A stretch of 6,777 nt of DNA from Desulfuromusa sp. (GTDB lineage: Bacteria > Desulfobacterota > Desulfuromonadia > Desulfuromonadales > Geopsychrobacteraceae). Below the pieces are notes generated by a model, which did no database searches, was not told the origin of the DNA, and was given only the letters and a program-made list of their open reading frames with translations. Positions within the stretch are counted from its first letter, which is position 1; each line of letters starts with the position of its first letter. The position numbers and the translations under genes were made by a program. Positions 4,834 through 6,777 of this stretch are shown piece after piece. The stretch is taken from positions 1-6,777 of the forward strand of contig JAGLDI010000128.1 in the NCBI GenBank assembly GCA_023145655.1, written 5' to 3'.

Positions 4834-6648
4834 ATGAACACTGAGCTCAGGCTACACGGAAAAATCAACAATAGTATTGAGTATTTTGCAACAGCTGCCG
4901 GTTGCAGAACGGCTCATCATCATTTCTTTCAGAGTACCGATCATGACTTCCGTTTTTTTGCTCCGGGGAGTGAACTTATTCTTGGCCCAACCGGGTTACG
5001 CCTGGAAGGAACCGGCGGCACATTTTGTGAATATATGTTCGGTGTGGATCAGCCGATCTCAGATTTGAGCAAAGAGGGTATCGTCAACCGCCTGATACTC
5101 CTTGGTGCTGGTTACAATCAGGCGGGAGATCTGGAAATCAGTCAGCAGAACCATATTGAGCAGAGCTATGAAGAGATTTTCCTGCAGGGTCATACTGTTG
5201 ATAATTACTTCTTTTTTGTCAGTGGTCTGGAAGGGCAAACACATCGGCTGCGACAAGAAGAGATTCTTCGCTACCTGGGGAAGGCTCTCAAACGCATCTC
5301 CAATCTCAATCATCAGGACGATTCCCAACTGGCAGAATCGCTACTGGCCCAACTTCCGGAACAGGCTACCATCTACCTGCTACGGCTGTCTGATACCAAG
5401 CACCGCCATTTTCAGAAGGAGTTTCAAACTCTCTACTATCGAGATCGCACCAGCACCACTTTAAATAATACTCAAACGGCACTTCAGGAACTGGCTGACA
5501 ACCTCGGAATAGACTCTTACCAGAGTGAACGTATTCGCATTGATGTGATGTACAAACACCGGGATAATTATCGCATTATTGATAATTACAAAAAGGTACT
5601 GGTTGAATGTTATTTACAGGGGGATATCAGCCACCAGCAAAACGCTCGACTGACCCGGTTGAAAACTCTCGCACTGCGCAATGAAATCCCTTCCGCCCTG
5701 TTGACAACACTGGATGGAAAGTTAAAAACGCAGGTCAACAGTATTATCTACGAGCCTGAATATACTGCAATCGCCAGAGATATTCTCCACGATCTTCTGT
5801 TGCGCAGAGGAATTAGTCGGCGGGACATGATCCAGCTTCTGTTTGCTAAACAACACGCCCGGCGCAACCATGATCACAGCTTTGAAAAGCTGCTTCTGGA
5901 AACTGGACAGTTATTCGATGAGCAAATCCGGGACGGGGCTCCCATCTCGTTGCTGGAGGACTTCTCCCATATTATCACCTTTTTTGACCGCTACGACAGC
6001 ACGGCAACAAAAATCAGTCAGATCGCTTTTTTGGGAAGCTACCAACCAACTGAAGAGATACTCCAGAGCCTGTTGAACAGTCGTCAGGAATTCATCAAAC
6101 TGACAAAAGGGTTATTTCAGAAACTTTTTTTTGAAGATATCACCACCGATCATTACTTGGGACGCTTTGGCCGACAGAAGTTGGTCTGCCTTAAAAAAGG
6201 GCTTGAGGAAGTTGCCGCAGGGGTCTCTACAGTCAAAAGAGCAACCGCCGAACTAAAGATGATCGACAATCGAGAGAAGCTGTATAATATTGTCCACAGT
6301 CACGCCAAAGACCACATTCGCACCCGCTATTCACGTTATAATACCCGGAGTGAACAAAAAGAATTATGGAATGAATTAAATGATGAACTGTTGAGGATTG
6401 GCGTTATTAATAAAGCACTTGATTCCGAGCTGTTTCAAACCGCAATTCACGATATCAAAAAAGAAGCAGTCTATCTGCGACAACTTCTTCCTGAAATAAT
6501 TGCTAACAATAATATTGATTTGCGTAATGATTTTTTAGCTAACAGTGGTCTGGATCATTTTTATATTGAAGAGCTGGAACGGGAATATTTCACTTTAAAC
6601 CAACTTGAAGATGAACATTTACAGCAGCTCAGATCTGGAACGTTTTAG
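4834..6648 (+). CDS. Uncharacterised 604-residue soluble protein (possibly TIGR04442 family)
   Basis: I do not recognise a catalytic domain. The protein has no signal peptide or membrane segment. The N-terminal 130 residues look beta-rich, with an aromatic and histidine cluster (AHHHFFQ, 27-33) and Gly-rich turns ([14 protein letters not shown], 51-64). From about 135 it is mostly charged and helical. Residues 251-296 ([15 protein letters not shown]..., ending near LDGKL) resemble short helical modules with a 'D/G-x-I' turn between helices. Residues 314-365 and 475-600 are rich in Lys, Arg and Glu and may form long helices or coiled coil. From memory it fits the TIGR04442 family of delta-proteobacterial proteins; this is unverified. 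The ATG at 4834 lacks a strong ribosome binding site and lies eight bases after the hydrolase stop, so translation is probably coupled. An EF-G-type gene follows 17 bases later, so a translation-related role is possible but unproven. Confidence 0.8.
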   Translation: MNTELRLHGKINNSIEYFATAAGCRTAHHHFFQSTDHDFRFFAPGSELILGPTGLRLEGTGGTFCEYMFGVDQPISDLSKEGIVNRLILLGAGYNQAGDLEISQQNHIEQSYEEIFLQGHTVDNYFFFVSGLEGQTHRLRQEEILRYLGKALKRISNLNHQDDSQLAESLLAQLPEQATIYLLRLSDTKHRHFQKEFQTLYYRDRTSTTLNNTQTALQELADNLGIDSYQSERIRIDVMYKHRDNYRIIDNYKKVLVECYLQGDISHQQNARLTRLKTLALRNEIPSALLTTLDGKLKTQVNSIIYEPEYTAIARDILHDLLLRRGISRRDMIQLLFAKQHARRNHDHSFEKLLLETGQLFDEQIRDGAPISLLEDFSHIITFFDRYDSTATKISQIAFLGSYQPTEEILQSLLNSRQEFIKLTKGLFQKLFFEDITTDHYLGRFGRQKLVCLKKGLEEVAAGVSTVKRATAELKMIDNREKLYNIVHSHAKDHIRTRYSRYNTRSEQKELWNELNDELLRIGVINKALDSELFQTAIHDIKKEAVYLRQLLPEIIANNNIDLRNDFLANSGLDHFYIEELEREYFTLNQLEDEHLQQLRSGTF

Positions 6649-6665
6649 ATTTTAGAAGGTATTTC

Positions 6666-6777
6666 ATGGCAAATCCTGAGCTTAACCAAGTTCGAAATTT
6701 CGGCATTATCTCCCATATTGATGCTGGGAAAACCACCGTATCTGAACGGATCCTGTTCTACGCCGGAGAAATCCATA
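6666..6777 (+). CDS. fusA: Elongation factor G-type GTPase, second-type, 5' end only
   Basis: The first 37 codons of a translational GTPase are present, and the window ends inside the gene. [20 protein letters not shown] (10-29) contains the G1 nucleotide-binding loop with Lys22 and Thr23, and ILFYAGEIH continues as in EF-G. The full protein would be about 690 residues and drive ribosome translocation or a related step. The ribosome binding site AGAAGGT at 6654-6660 is five bases before the ATG, stronger than those of the two genes upstream. Neighbours argue that this is not the str-operon copy: rpsL, rpsG and tuf are absent, and an uncharacterised gene ends 17 bases upstream. The [13 protein letters not shown] form rather than [13 protein letters not shown] suggests an EF-G paralog such as EF-G2 or the spdEFG types of delta-proteobacteria. 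RF3 (prfC) is less likely because its motif is usually SHPDAGKTT. Confidence 0.9.
   Translation, partial: MANPELNQVRNFGIISHIDAGKTTVSERILFYAGEIH

Overview
The window looks like ordinary chromosomal sequence from a delta-type proteobacterium of the Desulfuromonadales kind (Desulfuromonas, Pelobacter or Desulfuromusa-like). This is an inference from moderate GC, a SAM-I riboswitch in front of metX, an Amt transporter with a sigma-54-like promoter, a large soluble protein of a type I associate with Geobacter relatives, and a second-type EF-G gene outside a ribosomal-protein operon. I see no insertion sequence, phage gene, tRNA, rRNA or CRISPR array.

Layout. Positions 1-183 are a divergent control region. 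One promoter points left to a gene whose ribosome binding site is the last thing visible at the window edge, and another points right to an Rrf2-family regulator (184-624) with an IscR-like set of three cysteines plus histidine. This regulator and the ammonium transporter gene amt (840-2054, minus) converge on back-to-back terminators. Positions 2055-2570 hold the amt leader and a sigma-54-like promoter, an orphan terminator-like hairpin, a rightward promoter, a SAM-I riboswitch and its terminator. These lead into metX (homoserine O-acetyltransferase, TTG start, 2571-3701).

Behind metX, on the minus strand, is a 55-codon cysteine-rich gene (3737-3904) that is easily missed. It is divergent from a probable rightward operon: a PhnP-like metallo-beta-lactamase-fold phosphodiesterase (4025-4825), a 604-residue uncharacterised soluble protein (4834-6648), and the start of an EF-G-type translation factor (6666 to the window end). 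Three copies of the palindrome ACAATTGT lie in or beside the divergent promoter region of this operon.

How the parts work together. metX is switched off when SAM is plentiful, through transcription termination. amt is probably nitrogen-regulated, if the sigma-54-like element is real. The Rrf2 protein probably senses Fe-S status, oxidants or NO and may control itself and the gene to the left. The last three genes are tightly spaced and probably co-transcribed, which links an unknown protein to a specialised EF-G. I do not see a clearly new multi-gene system. The items most worth a second look are the 55-residue cysteine protein, the 604-residue protein next to EF-G, and the ACAATTGT palindromes.
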